From IMG/VR virus record IMGVR_UViG_3300042549_006752, positions 1 through 32,078 of that record: a stretch of 32,078 bases of DNA. One strand, given 5' to 3'. This stretch comes from a virus. The notes under the pieces are model-generated. The model had not been told where the DNA came from and did not search any database. It saw only the letters and a list, made by a program, of their open reading frames with translations. Below, piece by piece: positions 21,178-28,684 of this stretch. How positions within the stretch are numbered: the first letter of the stretch is position 1; every line of letters starts with the position of its first letter. The position numbers and the translations under genes were made by a program.

Positions 21178-21918
21178 TTAGCTCACCTTTCGCATCGGCA
21201 CAATCCACGGCGCGTCTTGCTGGCAAGCTGCCGGAATCGCGAGGTTGATTTTCTGAATCGGTTCACTGCACAGCTTATACCCTTCCGCGCACTTCGCGTC
21301 AACAAATGCGTCCATTTCGGCATCGAAGTCTTTCACGATGGAAAGCTCGAAGTGCTCAATCTCGGAAAGGAATTTGGAAATGAGCGGCGACGAGCGGCGA
21401 TTTTGCATGGAGCATCCGCGCGAATCGTCAGCGGCTTTGATCAACTGGTAGAGAACGCGCAGCGGAGTATCCAGAACGCGTTCTAGGTGCCATCCTGCGC
21501 CGGGATAGGCGGTATTCAGCGAACAGTAGAGGCCCGCCGTGCTGCCGTAGAATGACACGCCTTCACGCCCCGGCCCCGCGTCGAGAAAGGCGCGGTCGAG
21601 GTATTCGTCAATTCCATCGCGTGCTTCGTCCACGTCGAGGTCGAGGATGGCCGCTAGAAACGCCTTGCGCCGCTCATCGTCGCCAAACGCGAAGTCTTTG
21701 GTCACATACCAAATGAAGTCAGGAATGGCCGCAATCGGGCAATCCCCTCCGCACACAAACGGGTTGCCCATTGCGCGCAGCCATTCCAGCCGGCGCGGTG
21801 TCAGCGGCTCCACTTGCACGCCAGCGATTAGCTCAGGAAGCCCAAGCATCGCCACGGCGCGGTCTTTCCGCTCGCTGTCTAGCGCGTCCGCATGGTCATC
21901 AAGTGTGGCGTCCGACAC
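21178..21918 (-). CDS. Tail protein upstream of tape measure, chaperone position (246 aa)
   Basis: The protein starts MSDATLDDHADALDSERKDR and includes PLTPRRLEWLRAMGNPFVCG and ATLDLDVDEARDGIDEYLDR-like acidic helices. The gene immediately before the tape measure usually encodes the tail assembly chaperone, and the helical acidic composition is compatible. There is no room or second frame for the common frameshifted extension, because the tape measure starts at once. A family match was not made. Confidence 0.55.
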   Translation of the reverse strand: MSDATLDDHADALDSERKDRAVAMLGLPELIAGVQVEPLTPRRLEWLRAMGNPFVCGGDCPIAAIPDFIWYVTKDFAFGDDERRKAFLAAILDLDVDEARDGIDEYLDRAFLDAGPGREGVSFYGSTAGLYCSLNTAYPGAGWHLERVLDTPLRVLYQLIKAADDSRGCSMQNRRSSPLISKFLSEIEHFELSIVKDFDAEMDAFVDAKCAEGYKLCSEPIQKINLAIPAACQQDAPWIVPMRKVS

Positions 21919-21922
21919 ATGA

Positions 21923-22321
21923 TTAGAGGCTTGAGGTCGAGACGTTGCCTGCGCCGCCAGTGGCTTGCTCGGCTTCGATGGACGCCGTGCGGATTTTGGT
22001 CTCCGTGGTTTTCGCGACGATGGCTTTCAGCACGACAAACGTGACGGCGCTCGCTTCGTTTTCAACGGTGCGCGTGAAGGTCGCTCCGAACGTCGGCGGA
22101 AGCGTGCTGCTGCTGGAAAGCTGCCACTCGGCTTTGTATTGGTATAGACCTTTTTGATGCAACGCCTGATTCGGGTTGCCGTATTGGTCTTTGTTGTGGT
22201 CGCTCGTAATCTCAGGAGTGATTTCCTCGGTGTTGACGTTGTAGGAAACGCTTTCGCTGGTGGTAACAGGCGCGACGCCGGAGCCGGGTGCGAGAACAAG
22301 AACGCGATTAGGTGATGGCAT
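21923..22321 (-). CDS. Tail tube protein candidate (132 aa)
   Basis: ATG 22321 follows AACTAACCCACCATT. The protein (MPSPNRVLVLAPGSGVAPVT) is beta-rich with SVSYNVNTEEITPEITSDHN and YQYKAEWQLSSSSTLPPTFG. Size, fold impression and order (after tail completion, before the chaperone position) fit a major tail tube protein. Distinctive family motifs were not seen. Confidence 0.55.
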   Translation of the reverse strand: MPSPNRVLVLAPGSGVAPVTTSESVSYNVNTEEITPEITSDHNKDQYGNPNQALHQKGLYQYKAEWQLSSSSTLPPTFGATFTRTVENEASAVTFVVLKAIVAKTTETKIRTASIEAEQATGGAGNVSTSSL

Positions 22322-22330
22322 AATGGTGGG

Positions 22331-22831
22331 TTAGTTGAGTGTGGTTAGTGCTGCGGGATTTATGACGAGAATAAAAGTGATTGCGAGCGCCGTGTTGTCG
22401 AGGTTTTCCGTGTCCTGCTCTGAGTTGTCGCTTTCAGCCGGTTTGACTTGTGTGACGAGGCACGGAAGCGCCGCGCTGTTGCCCGCAAGCTGTTCGTTCT
22501 GGTATTGCAACAGATAGAACTCATTCAGGCGTTGCGCGACTTTGCCGACTAGCGTGTTGTGCGAGCCGCTGGTCGCCTCGGTCGTCCTGTTCGTGGTCAC
22601 GACAAGCTCGGCCCGGCATTCGTATGCGGAATGGACGAAATACGGCTCAACTCCAATGGCGAGCCGCTGTTCTTGAAACTGTGCGCCCACCATTACTGAG
22701 CACGAAATGCGCGGACTTTCGTTCGTGTCAATCTGCCGTGAGCCGTAAACATTCGGGCAAACAGATTCCATCGCGCCGATGAGCACGGCTTCTGCGTTTT
22801 CTTCAAGCTGGAGGATTTCGGAAAGTTCCAT
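22331..22831 (-). CDS. Tail terminator/completion candidate (166 aa)
   Basis: The protein begins MELSEILQLEENAEAVLIGA and includes ECRAELVVTTNRTTEATSGS and VGKVAQRLNEFYLLQYQNEQ. This pattern of an N-terminal helix, conserved beta strands and a C-terminal strand (ALAITFILVINP) is typical of tail terminators. Assignment rests on this and on order. Confidence 0.5.
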   Translation of the reverse strand: MELSEILQLEENAEAVLIGAMESVCPNVYGSRQIDTNESPRISCSVMVGAQFQEQRLAIGVEPYFVHSAYECRAELVVTTNRTTEATSGSHNTLVGKVAQRLNEFYLLQYQNEQLAGNSAALPCLVTQVKPAESDNSEQDTENLDNTALAITFILVINPAALTTLN

Positions 22832-22835
22832 GTGA

Positions 22836-23432
22836 TTAGCTCCTCGCGATTGCGGCGACGACGCGCTTCATCTTGCGCTCGCACGCACGGTTGAAAACGG
22901 GGAACTGCGCGGCCATGATAGGCGTCAGGATGCCTTGCCCGGTGAAGGGCTTGTATTTGCGCTCTGGCGCGTCAAGAAACGGCACTGAGATTGAAGCCGT
23001 GAGCTTCGTTTGCCCGCCGTGCCATCGCCCGCGCCCTTGCGGAATCTCAGGCTCATTGTGGTTGCGCGTGGTTGCCGAGAGGACTGCCGCCGACGCGGTG
23101 ACATTCACGCCCAGCGAATAGCCGACTTGAACCCATTGAAGCTGAAACAGGAAACGTGCGGGCGCGCGGTCTGCTAGCCATTGCTGGCGAGTAATATCAC
23201 CCGCTCCCCAATTTTCCAGCCATTGATCATATTGGCTGCGTCGCTTTTCGATTTGGTTGTATCTTATAATCCCCAAGTCTCGAACCGGTGTCGCCCTTTT
23301 TGCTTTATTCAGCGAAGGACGGAGGAAGTAATTGCTGATTTCCGGCTTGAAGATGCGCGCGGGGATGGCCGCAAGCTCCTTTTGCTTGCGACGAATCCCG
23401 CTCATGTCCATTTTGAAGCCGGAGTTTCTCAT
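22836..23432 (-). CDS. Head-tail/minor tail completion protein (198 aa)
   Basis: ATG 23432 (MRNSGFKMDMSGIRRKQKEL) overlaps the previous stop as ATGA. Residues 15-50 form a basic helix followed by LNKAKRATPVRDLGIIRYNQ, as in gp10/minor tail Z proteins that close the neck of HK97- and lambda-like phages. A basic C-terminus (ACERKMKRVVAAIARS) follows. Family membership is probable but not certain. Confidence 0.5.
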   Translation of the reverse strand: MRNSGFKMDMSGIRRKQKELAAIPARIFKPEISNYFLRPSLNKAKRATPVRDLGIIRYNQIEKRRSQYDQWLENWGAGDITRQQWLADRAPARFLFQLQWVQVGYSLGVNVTASAAVLSATTRNHNEPEIPQGRGRWHGGQTKLTASISVPFLDAPERKYKPFTGQGILTPIMAAQFPVFNRACERKMKRVVAAIARS

Positions 23433-23773
23433 TGTTTGAGGTTGCAAATCAGCCGCACGATTGAATCGTCTTTGTCGGGCTGGAAGTTTGCCACTTGGAA
23501 TGCCAGTGCCGTCCGCCCCTCGCCAAAGGCGGAGGCGTAGGGCGTTGCAAATTCAATTGTGTCCCTGAGCTTGATGCCCGCCGTCGCGCGGTCGCTTTCG
23601 AGTATCTGGAATGAGAACGTCACCTTGGCGTCGTAAGTGTTCGGGTTGATCGTCTTGAATAAATCCAGCGGCGGAGCGATGCACGCAATGGTTGCGCCGT
23701 TAAACGTGATGGAATCGGGGAAGATTGCCAGCAACGCCGTGTTCAGCGCGGCCATTGAAGCGGCCCAACTCAT
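23429..23773 (-). CDS. Small head-tail joining candidate (114 aa)
   Basis: ATG 23773 (MSWAASMAALNTALLAIFPD) begins three bases after the upstream stop. The product is mixed alpha/beta with ITFNGATIACIAPPLDLFKT and KVTFSFQILESD. Its size and position between the decoration and completion genes fit a gpFII-like joining protein. No motif confirms it. Confidence 0.5.
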   Translation of the reverse strand: MSWAASMAALNTALLAIFPDSITFNGATIACIAPPLDLFKTINPNTYDAKVTFSFQILESDRATAGIKLRDTIEFATPYASAFGEGRTALAFQVANFQPDKDDSIVRLICNLKQ

Positions 23774-23776
23774 GCG

Positions 23777-24196
23777 TTAGGGCTTCGCTACTGCGTCGCC
23801 GGTGATGCTCAGGCGCATCGTGGTTGCCGTGATCGCCTGTCCAATCGGGACAAGCCATTCACCGCTTGCCACGTCTGCCGGAGTCTCAGTGATTGACCCC
23901 GCCGTGGGCGAAAGGTAAATCACAGCCGCGACGGTCATCGTGCATCCCGGCGTGAGTGCGCTGTCTCCGCTCACGAAAAAGAACGGTTGCCCCGGCCCTG
24001 CTCCGCCGAGTGCCATTCCAGCGGGCACCTTGACGGCGGAAACATTCGCGTCGGCGAGCTTGTAGGTGTTGGTAGTCGAGTCGAGTGATACCATGTTACC
24101 GGCAACAATGGTGACGCCAGCAGCGGCGATGCCGGTGCCAATGACGCCGTTGACGGAGCGGAGAACGGAAGCGGGAGTTTGTGAGAGTGCGGCCAT
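23777..24196 (-). CDS. Capsid decoration protein candidate (139 aa)
   Basis: The product is beta-rich, low in charge and starts MAALSQTPASVLRSVNGVIG, with GVTIVAGNMVSLDSTTNTYK and PGQPFFFVSGDSALTPGCTM. Such sequences are characteristic of trimeric capsid-stabilising proteins of the DUF2190/decoration type. A 12-bp hairpin lies between this gene and the upstream capsid gene. Confidence 0.6.
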   Translation of the reverse strand: MAALSQTPASVLRSVNGVIGTGIAAAGVTIVAGNMVSLDSTTNTYKLADANVSAVKVPAGMALGGAGPGQPFFFVSGDSALTPGCTMTVAAVIYLSPTAGSITETPADVASGEWLVPIGQAITATTMRLSITGDAVAKP

Positions 24197-24216
24197 TTTA
24201 GTAGGTAGGAAAAGGA

Positions 24217-24252
24217 AAGACGCCGCGCCGCAATGAAACAGCGCGGCGTCTT
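24217..24252 (-). terminator. Strong hairpin between capsid-module genes
   Basis: AAGACGCCGCGC and GCGCGGCGTCTT form a perfect 12-bp stem (24217-24228 with 24241-24252) over a 12-base loop. On the minus strand it is followed by TCCTTTTCC, a broken U tract. It may be a partial terminator reducing expression of genes after the capsid, or an RNA stability element. Confidence 0.7.
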
Positions 24253-24270
24253 AGGTGGATTGTGTGTGGG

Positions 24271-24675
24271 TTAGAAGCGGAGCGTGTAGGTGATGGACGT
24301 TGCCGTGAGCGTGTCCGTAGCGCCGCACGTCTGGGAAAACGCGATGTATCGGCGGGTGTTGGGAGGCAGGCGGAAGCGGCAAAGAACCGCGACGCTGCCA
24401 GTGCTGACAACGCCGAGAACCTTCACCTGCGTCATCGGGACAACTTCAGCGAAGCTGGAATTGTCCGCGCTGTCGTGGAGCGTGATCGTCGTGTTGTTCG
24501 CGGTGACGTGGAGCGCCATTGCTGGCACACTGATTTCGACTTCCAGTTCCTCCGGCTTGAACCCGACATTGCCGAGGTCGAAGGAGTCAGAGACATTGGT
24601 TGCCGATGCTGCGGGGAGCGCCTTAGACGTGGTAAAAACCGCGTCTTGAATATTACGTCCGAATTCGTTAGCCAT
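24271..24675 (-). CDS. Capsid cement/decoration candidate (134 aa)
   Basis: ATG 24675 follows CTAACTAACACACCATC. The protein (MANEFGRNIQDAVFTTSKAL) has mainly beta strands: EELEVEISVPAMALHVTANN and DTLTATSITYTLRF. It lies directly after the major capsid gene, where cement or decoration proteins are common. No family was confirmed. Confidence 0.6.
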   Translation of the reverse strand: MANEFGRNIQDAVFTTSKALPAASATNVSDSFDLGNVGFKPEELEVEISVPAMALHVTANNTTITLHDSADNSSFAEVVPMTQVKVLGVVSTGSVAVLCRFRLPPNTRRYIAFSQTCGATDTLTATSITYTLRF

Positions 24676-24701
24676 GATGGTGTGTTAGTTAGTGGTTGAG
24701 G

Positions 24702-25643
24702 TTAAGCGATTGCTTCGGTGCTCAGGATGGAGTCCGTGCAGATAATCGGGATGCCGTCATAGCTGTCGGGAATCGGCGCGAGAAGCTCCTGATTCGGGCG
24801 GGTCGTGCCCTGTCCGAACAGAGTAACCGTGCGCGACGCCTGCAACTGCTGGCGCGAGCGGCGATTCATGAAGAAGTGCGTCGGCTTCACGCCAATCGGG
24901 AACTTCTGGATGAGCTGCGAAAGCAGCGAGTCGGTGAGCGTCTTTCCGCTCTGCGCGGTCAGATTCTTAATCTGGCCGACTGCGAATTTGCTATAGAACG
25001 CCGCGCCCACCCATCCTTCGAGGCTGTTCTTCCACGCGGTCAGTTCCTTGGAGCTGCGCGTGATGGTCTGCTTGCGCCATTCGCCGACTTCGAGCACGGT
25101 GTTCTTGCCGAAAATAAGCTCAAAAAACTTAGGCATCGCGCAGATAGCCCACACGGAGCTTCCGGTGTCAGCCGTGTTGCCAGTGGCGTCGAGCACAAGG
25201 TCGGAATCAACAACTTCCTTCGCGCCGGGAAAGCCTTTGGCGTCGCCGTTCGTGCCGCGTCCATACCAGACTTGCGGCCCGATGTCGAGCATGTAGCCGC
25301 GCGCCGCGCCGTCCGCTTCCATCGCGAGGGCGTGCTCAGGGCCATTCTCGTCGGCGCTGGCGATAGCAGCGTCCATTTCGAGTTGCAGGTCGTAGTAGAA
25401 CGTCTCATGCGTCCGGTTGAGGTAGGTGCTCTTAACCGGCTCAACGCCTTCGTTCGCGGAGCGGAAAGCGCCAGAAGGATAAGCGGTGCGGACGAGCGAC
25501 TTGAACGAAGTGCCAGAAACTTGACGCGCGGGAAGGATTGCAGCTTCTGGTGCGGCGTTCAGGTTTTCCTCGATAAGTCCAACGGTCTGGTCGGAGCCGT
25601 TGACCTTCGCGAGGTCGAGCATGGTGAGGTAGGAATATGCCAT
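24702..25643 (-). CDS. Major capsid protein (313 aa)
   Basis: ATG 25643 follows TAACCACCCACAAAA. The sequence starts MAYSYLTMLDLAKVNGSDQT and contains PARQVSGTSFKSLVRTAYPS and VWYGRGTNGDAKGFPGAKEV. The C-terminus reads YDGIPIICTDSILSTEAIA, an ending style common to HK97-fold major capsid proteins. Its place after the protease/scaffold and before decoration genes supports this. There is no N-terminal scaffold domain, consistent with the separate scaffold gene. Confidence 0.85.
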   Translation of the reverse strand: MAYSYLTMLDLAKVNGSDQTVGLIEENLNAAPEAAILPARQVSGTSFKSLVRTAYPSGAFRSANEGVEPVKSTYLNRTHETFYYDLQLEMDAAIASADENGPEHALAMEADGAARGYMLDIGPQVWYGRGTNGDAKGFPGAKEVVDSDLVLDATGNTADTGSSVWAICAMPKFFELIFGKNTVLEVGEWRKQTITRSSKELTAWKNSLEGWVGAAFYSKFAVGQIKNLTAQSGKTLTDSLLSQLIQKFPIGVKPTHFFMNRRSRQQLQASRTVTLFGQGTTRPNQELLAPIPDSYDGIPIICTDSILSTEAIA

Positions 25644-25655
25644 TTTTGTGGGTGG

Positions 25656-26609
25656 TTAGTTTTTCTGTTTTTCGAGTTGTGCGGTGATTGCTGCTTTGAC
25701 TTTCTGCATACCGAAAAGCGCGGTTTCGGCCTTGGATTTTTCAGCGGGAACCTTGACGCTTCCGAGTTCCGCGATGATTTGCGCCTTGGCTTCGATGAGC
25801 AAATCAGCTTTGGATTTCTCCTGCGCCTTCGTGAAGTCGGCAAGCTGCGCGGTGAGGCGAGCCTCAAACTTCTTTTCCAGCGCGGCCATAGCTGCGACGG
25901 CTCCGGCGTCATCGTTCGGGGTTTCCACGACTTCCGTGACTTCGGTTTCATCTTCGGGCTTGTCAGCCTTTTCGATGGATTTGAGCATCGCCTTTACTGC
26001 GGCGAGCGTGTGCGGGTCGGCCTGACAAGCCGTGCTCAACTTAGAGAGCAGGTCGTCAACATTAGGTGTGGTGGTTTCGTCCATAGGTGAGGTAGTTAAA
26101 TCGGCTGCGAGAAGTGCAGTGACACCCGCGCCCTTTTCCACAAGGTCAGCGGCTTGAAAATCCTGCGGGATGCAAAGCGGGTCATCAGGAAGAAACGAAT
26201 AAACCGCCGAGAGCATGAAATTCTCAGGGTCATTCTCCGCGTGCCAAAGCGCCGTCTCGCGAGTTGCGCCGGGAGCAAGATGCAAATCAGCGCGGAGGTT
26301 TTTGGAATCGTCGCGGTAAAATCCTTTCAGCGCGCCAGCCTTCGTCACAAGCCCGTCCTGTTCCTTGGACGTGTGGGAATGCGTCATGTGAACCGGGATG
26401 CTGCGATTGCCCGCGTGGTTCATCAAAGCGGCAAGGTGGGCATCGTCGAGCGTTACGGCCCTATGCGTTTTCGTGCCGTCGTCCCTGCGGGCGGAAAACT
26501 GCGCGAGCTTTCCAAGCTCCATCACATACACGCCGCGAATGATTCCAGCGGCGCGATCATCCGCCGTGATTTCCGGTTTACGAAAAGTTGCTTGAAAGGT
26601 TGCGAGCAC
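25656..26609 (-). CDS. Head maturation protease with scaffold region (317 aa)
   Basis: GTG 26609 is used (first codons VLATFQATF). Residues 1-165 resemble capsid maturation proteases: a His-rich segment SIPVHMTHSHTSKEQDGLVT (about 70-89) and a Ser in ENFMLSAVYSFLPDDP (about 130-145) are candidate catalytic residues. Residues 200-317 are acidic then coiled coil (MAALEKKFEARLTAQLADFT), the usual scaffold extension. It should act in the procapsid interior and be lost on maturation. Catalytic residues are inferred, not proven. Confidence 0.65.
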   Translation of the reverse strand: MLATFQATFRKPEITADDRAAGIIRGVYVMELGKLAQFSARRDDGTKTHRAVTLDDAHLAALMNHAGNRSIPVHMTHSHTSKEQDGLVTKAGALKGFYRDDSKNLRADLHLAPGATRETALWHAENDPENFMLSAVYSFLPDDPLCIPQDFQAADLVEKGAGVTALLAADLTTSPMDETTTPNVDDLLSKLSTACQADPHTLAAVKAMLKSIEKADKPEDETEVTEVVETPNDDAGAVAAMAALEKKFEARLTAQLADFTKAQEKSKADLLIEAKAQIIAELGSVKVPAEKSKAETALFGMQKVKAAITAQLEKQKN

Positions 26610-26662
26610 GGCGCATGTCTAGCGCGGCCATGCTATGACGTAAAGCGGCGACGCTTAACGCG

Positions 26663-26851
26663 TTATCTTTTCGCGGGAATCGCCGAGAGAAATGCCACCG
26701 CGCGTTGCACTAGGCTTGCGCTTTGCCTGCGTCCGTTTTCCACGTAGGATAGATGCACTGGATGAACGCCTAGCTCCCCGGCTAGCTCCTTTGCGCGCAC
26801 GTCTCGCGACGCGCGGAGCTTTGCAATCTGCGTGTGCGGGATAGGCTTCAT
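26663..26851 (-). CDS. Small XRE-type HTH protein inside the head operon (62 aa)
   Basis: ATG 26851 overlaps the portal stop as ATGA. The protein (MKPIPHTQIAKLRASRDVRA) is nearly all one Cro/C1 helix-turn-helix: IAKLRASRDVRAKELAGELG, then VHPVHLSYVENGRR. It is unusual to find a repressor-like protein between the portal and protease genes. It may repress or time late transcription. Its target cannot be read from sequence. Confidence 0.8.
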   Translation of the reverse strand: MKPIPHTQIAKLRASRDVRAKELAGELGVHPVHLSYVENGRRQSASLVQRAVAFLSAIPAKR

Positions 26852-28434
26852 TTCGATTCGTCGAATGCCAGTGCCGCCGTAGCGTTCGCAGGAGCCTGGC
26901 CTTGCGGTTTGTTCGCATCTGGCGCGGGTTGCGGTTGCTGTGCGGGGTTCGGCGTGTCCTGCGCGATGTTCAGGTCTGCCACGGTGGGCTTGTATCCGCG
27001 CCGCACAAGCTCCCGGTTCGCGTCCTGCGTTGCCATTTCGATGGCAATGGCTTCCTGCGTGCCGCGCGCAAGCACGTCCTCGAACGTGCCGTCGCCATTC
27101 TTGGCGATGATTGCCGTGCGCGTCGTGAGGCCCGCGCGCATCGCTTCCACGTCGCTTTTGTCGTCCCGGAATGCGTCTGCCGTGGGCAGCGAAGGCCAGT
27201 GCCAGTGCCCGTTGAGCACGCCAGCGCGAGCGGGTAGCTTTTTGCGCGCGATGCCGTCCATCAAGAAAAGGTATGCCATCTTTTCCAAGCGCGGCAAATA
27301 CACGTCATTGCGAAGGCGCATGATTTCCCGCCCTGCGCGGCTCATGTCGAATCGCGTAGGAGCGCCGCCGCCGTCGCGTGCGGAAATCAGGAATGCCTTA
27401 GGGAAGCCGAGCGAAAGGCATGTACGTTCGTCGGAGTAGTCAAGCCCCTGCAAAAGCGCGGGCCCCGGAGCTTCCGACTTCATGAACTGATACGAGTCGC
27501 CGTCGCTGAACTGGTATTTCACCACCGCGCCGTCTGCCATCTTTTCCGTGTAGGTGATGGTGCCGTCTGAGTTCGTGGTCGTCTCGTAGTCGAGCGGGTC
27601 TGGCGAGCCGCTGGCGTTGCTGGCGATGGCTGCAATTTTCGACTGAATGGCCATGCTGTCCATCCCGCTTTGCCAGATTTTATTCCGCTTCTGGATAGAC
27701 TGAATTGCAGGCGCAAACTTGGTCACTCCGCGATGCCCGTCGAATAGGTTGTCTTGGAAATAAATGACGTTGCACGCCGGGACGATTTGCGGGTTGAGAT
27801 AGGTCTGATTGTATCCGCGCTCGTAAATTTTGAACGCTTCATTCATCCCGTTTGGCGCGAGGAAAATTCCGGCGATGTAGCGCACGGATGGCGCGGGCGG
27901 CTGCACGAATGCCTCGGCACCGTAGCTGGCGGGATTCACAAAGCGGTAAAGCTCGCCAATTTGATCGGCGCACCGAACGATGAAACGAAGCTGCGTTTCG
28001 TCGTCATACCGCTCCAGAATCGAATCACCGCGCACTGGCATTTCAACGTGTGCGGCGCACGAAAAAGCGGAAAGCGCGGACTGGTTAATGCCGCCGCGTT
28101 TCATCACTTCCCGCATGTATTGGTTCACCTCGCTATCGAGCGCCGGATCGCCGGTCTGCGCGAGGTAGCCAATCGGCTGGCAGTATTGTTTCAGCGAATA
28201 GCAAACGGAAACCCAGTCGCTGTTCTTCACTAGGTCCTCGGCCTGCCACATAAGCGTCACGCGCTGCTGCTGCGCGTATGCCGAGTTGGGGTTCGTGCCG
28301 ATGCGACTCGACATCATCCGTGTCTTGTCGGGCATCGCGCCGTCGTAGCTCGCCATCGAAGCGAGCGCGAGGCCGCTGCGCTTTGACCGCTCAAGTGTTG
28401 CCGTGTGTTTCTGGTATCGGTTGCGCTTGCTCAT
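26848..28434 (-). CDS. Portal protein (lambda family, 528 aa)
   Basis: The protein forms the dodecameric ring through which DNA enters the head. It has an N-terminal basic segment, a core with WQAEDLVKNSDWVSVCYSLK, and the typical NVIYFQDNLFDGHRGVTKFA (about residues 225-245), where lambda-type portals have H-x-[FY]-x-x-x-R-x-x-Q-x-R-G. The C-terminal 40 residues are Pro/Gln/Ala-rich (NPAQQPQPAPDANKPQGQAP). Its place after the terminase and connector supports it. It is coupled by ATGA to both neighbours. Confidence 0.88.
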   Translation of the reverse strand: MSKRNRYQKHTATLERSKRSGLALASMASYDGAMPDKTRMMSSRIGTNPNSAYAQQQRVTLMWQAEDLVKNSDWVSVCYSLKQYCQPIGYLAQTGDPALDSEVNQYMREVMKRGGINQSALSAFSCAAHVEMPVRGDSILERYDDETQLRFIVRCADQIGELYRFVNPASYGAEAFVQPPAPSVRYIAGIFLAPNGMNEAFKIYERGYNQTYLNPQIVPACNVIYFQDNLFDGHRGVTKFAPAIQSIQKRNKIWQSGMDSMAIQSKIAAIASNASGSPDPLDYETTTNSDGTITYTEKMADGAVVKYQFSDGDSYQFMKSEAPGPALLQGLDYSDERTCLSLGFPKAFLISARDGGGAPTRFDMSRAGREIMRLRNDVYLPRLEKMAYLFLMDGIARKKLPARAGVLNGHWHWPSLPTADAFRDDKSDVEAMRAGLTTRTAIIAKNGDGTFEDVLARGTQEAIAIEMATQDANRELVRRGYKPTVADLNIAQDTPNPAQQPQPAPDANKPQGQAPANATAALAFDESK

Positions 28435-28670
28435 TTGTATCCGGTCAAATCCATGTTCACTTTTTTCGTCGTCACAATGCCCGCCCGAAAATCCATTTCA
28501 GCGTTGATTTCGTGCAGCCTCAACTTGGCCTCCGTGACGGCCTTCGTGCCGCTCTTCGCGCCTCCGCCAAGAGACTGCCAGCACTCCTCCAGTTCCTTCT
28601 TGGCCGTCGCGAACGCAGCCGCCAAATCCGGCGTGGAATAATGGCGATAAAGGCGTTGCGGAGATGGCAT
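28431..28670 (-). CDS. gpW-like head-tail connector candidate (79 aa)
   Basis: The protein begins MPSPQRLYRHYSTPDLAAAF and is mostly two helices (ATAKKELEECWQSLGGGAKS) with a short strand end. Lambda gpW sits between terminase and portal as here and is about the same length. It is coupled to the portal by ATGA. Confidence 0.6.
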   Translation of the reverse strand: MPSPQRLYRHYSTPDLAAAFATAKKELEECWQSLGGGAKSGTKAVTEAKLRLHEINAEMDFRAGIVTTKKVNMDLTGYK

Positions 28671-28684
28671 GGTTTGCCGTGTAT

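Noticed and set aside
21178-21918. Possible frameshifted tail chaperone pair
   Set aside because: The tape measure starts one base after this gene and no second overlapping frame or slip site was seen.
24696-26090. Long rightward open frame (464 aa) opposite the capsid and protease genes
   Set aside because: It is antisense to two well-supported genes, has no family signal and is explained by GC-rich codon third positions.
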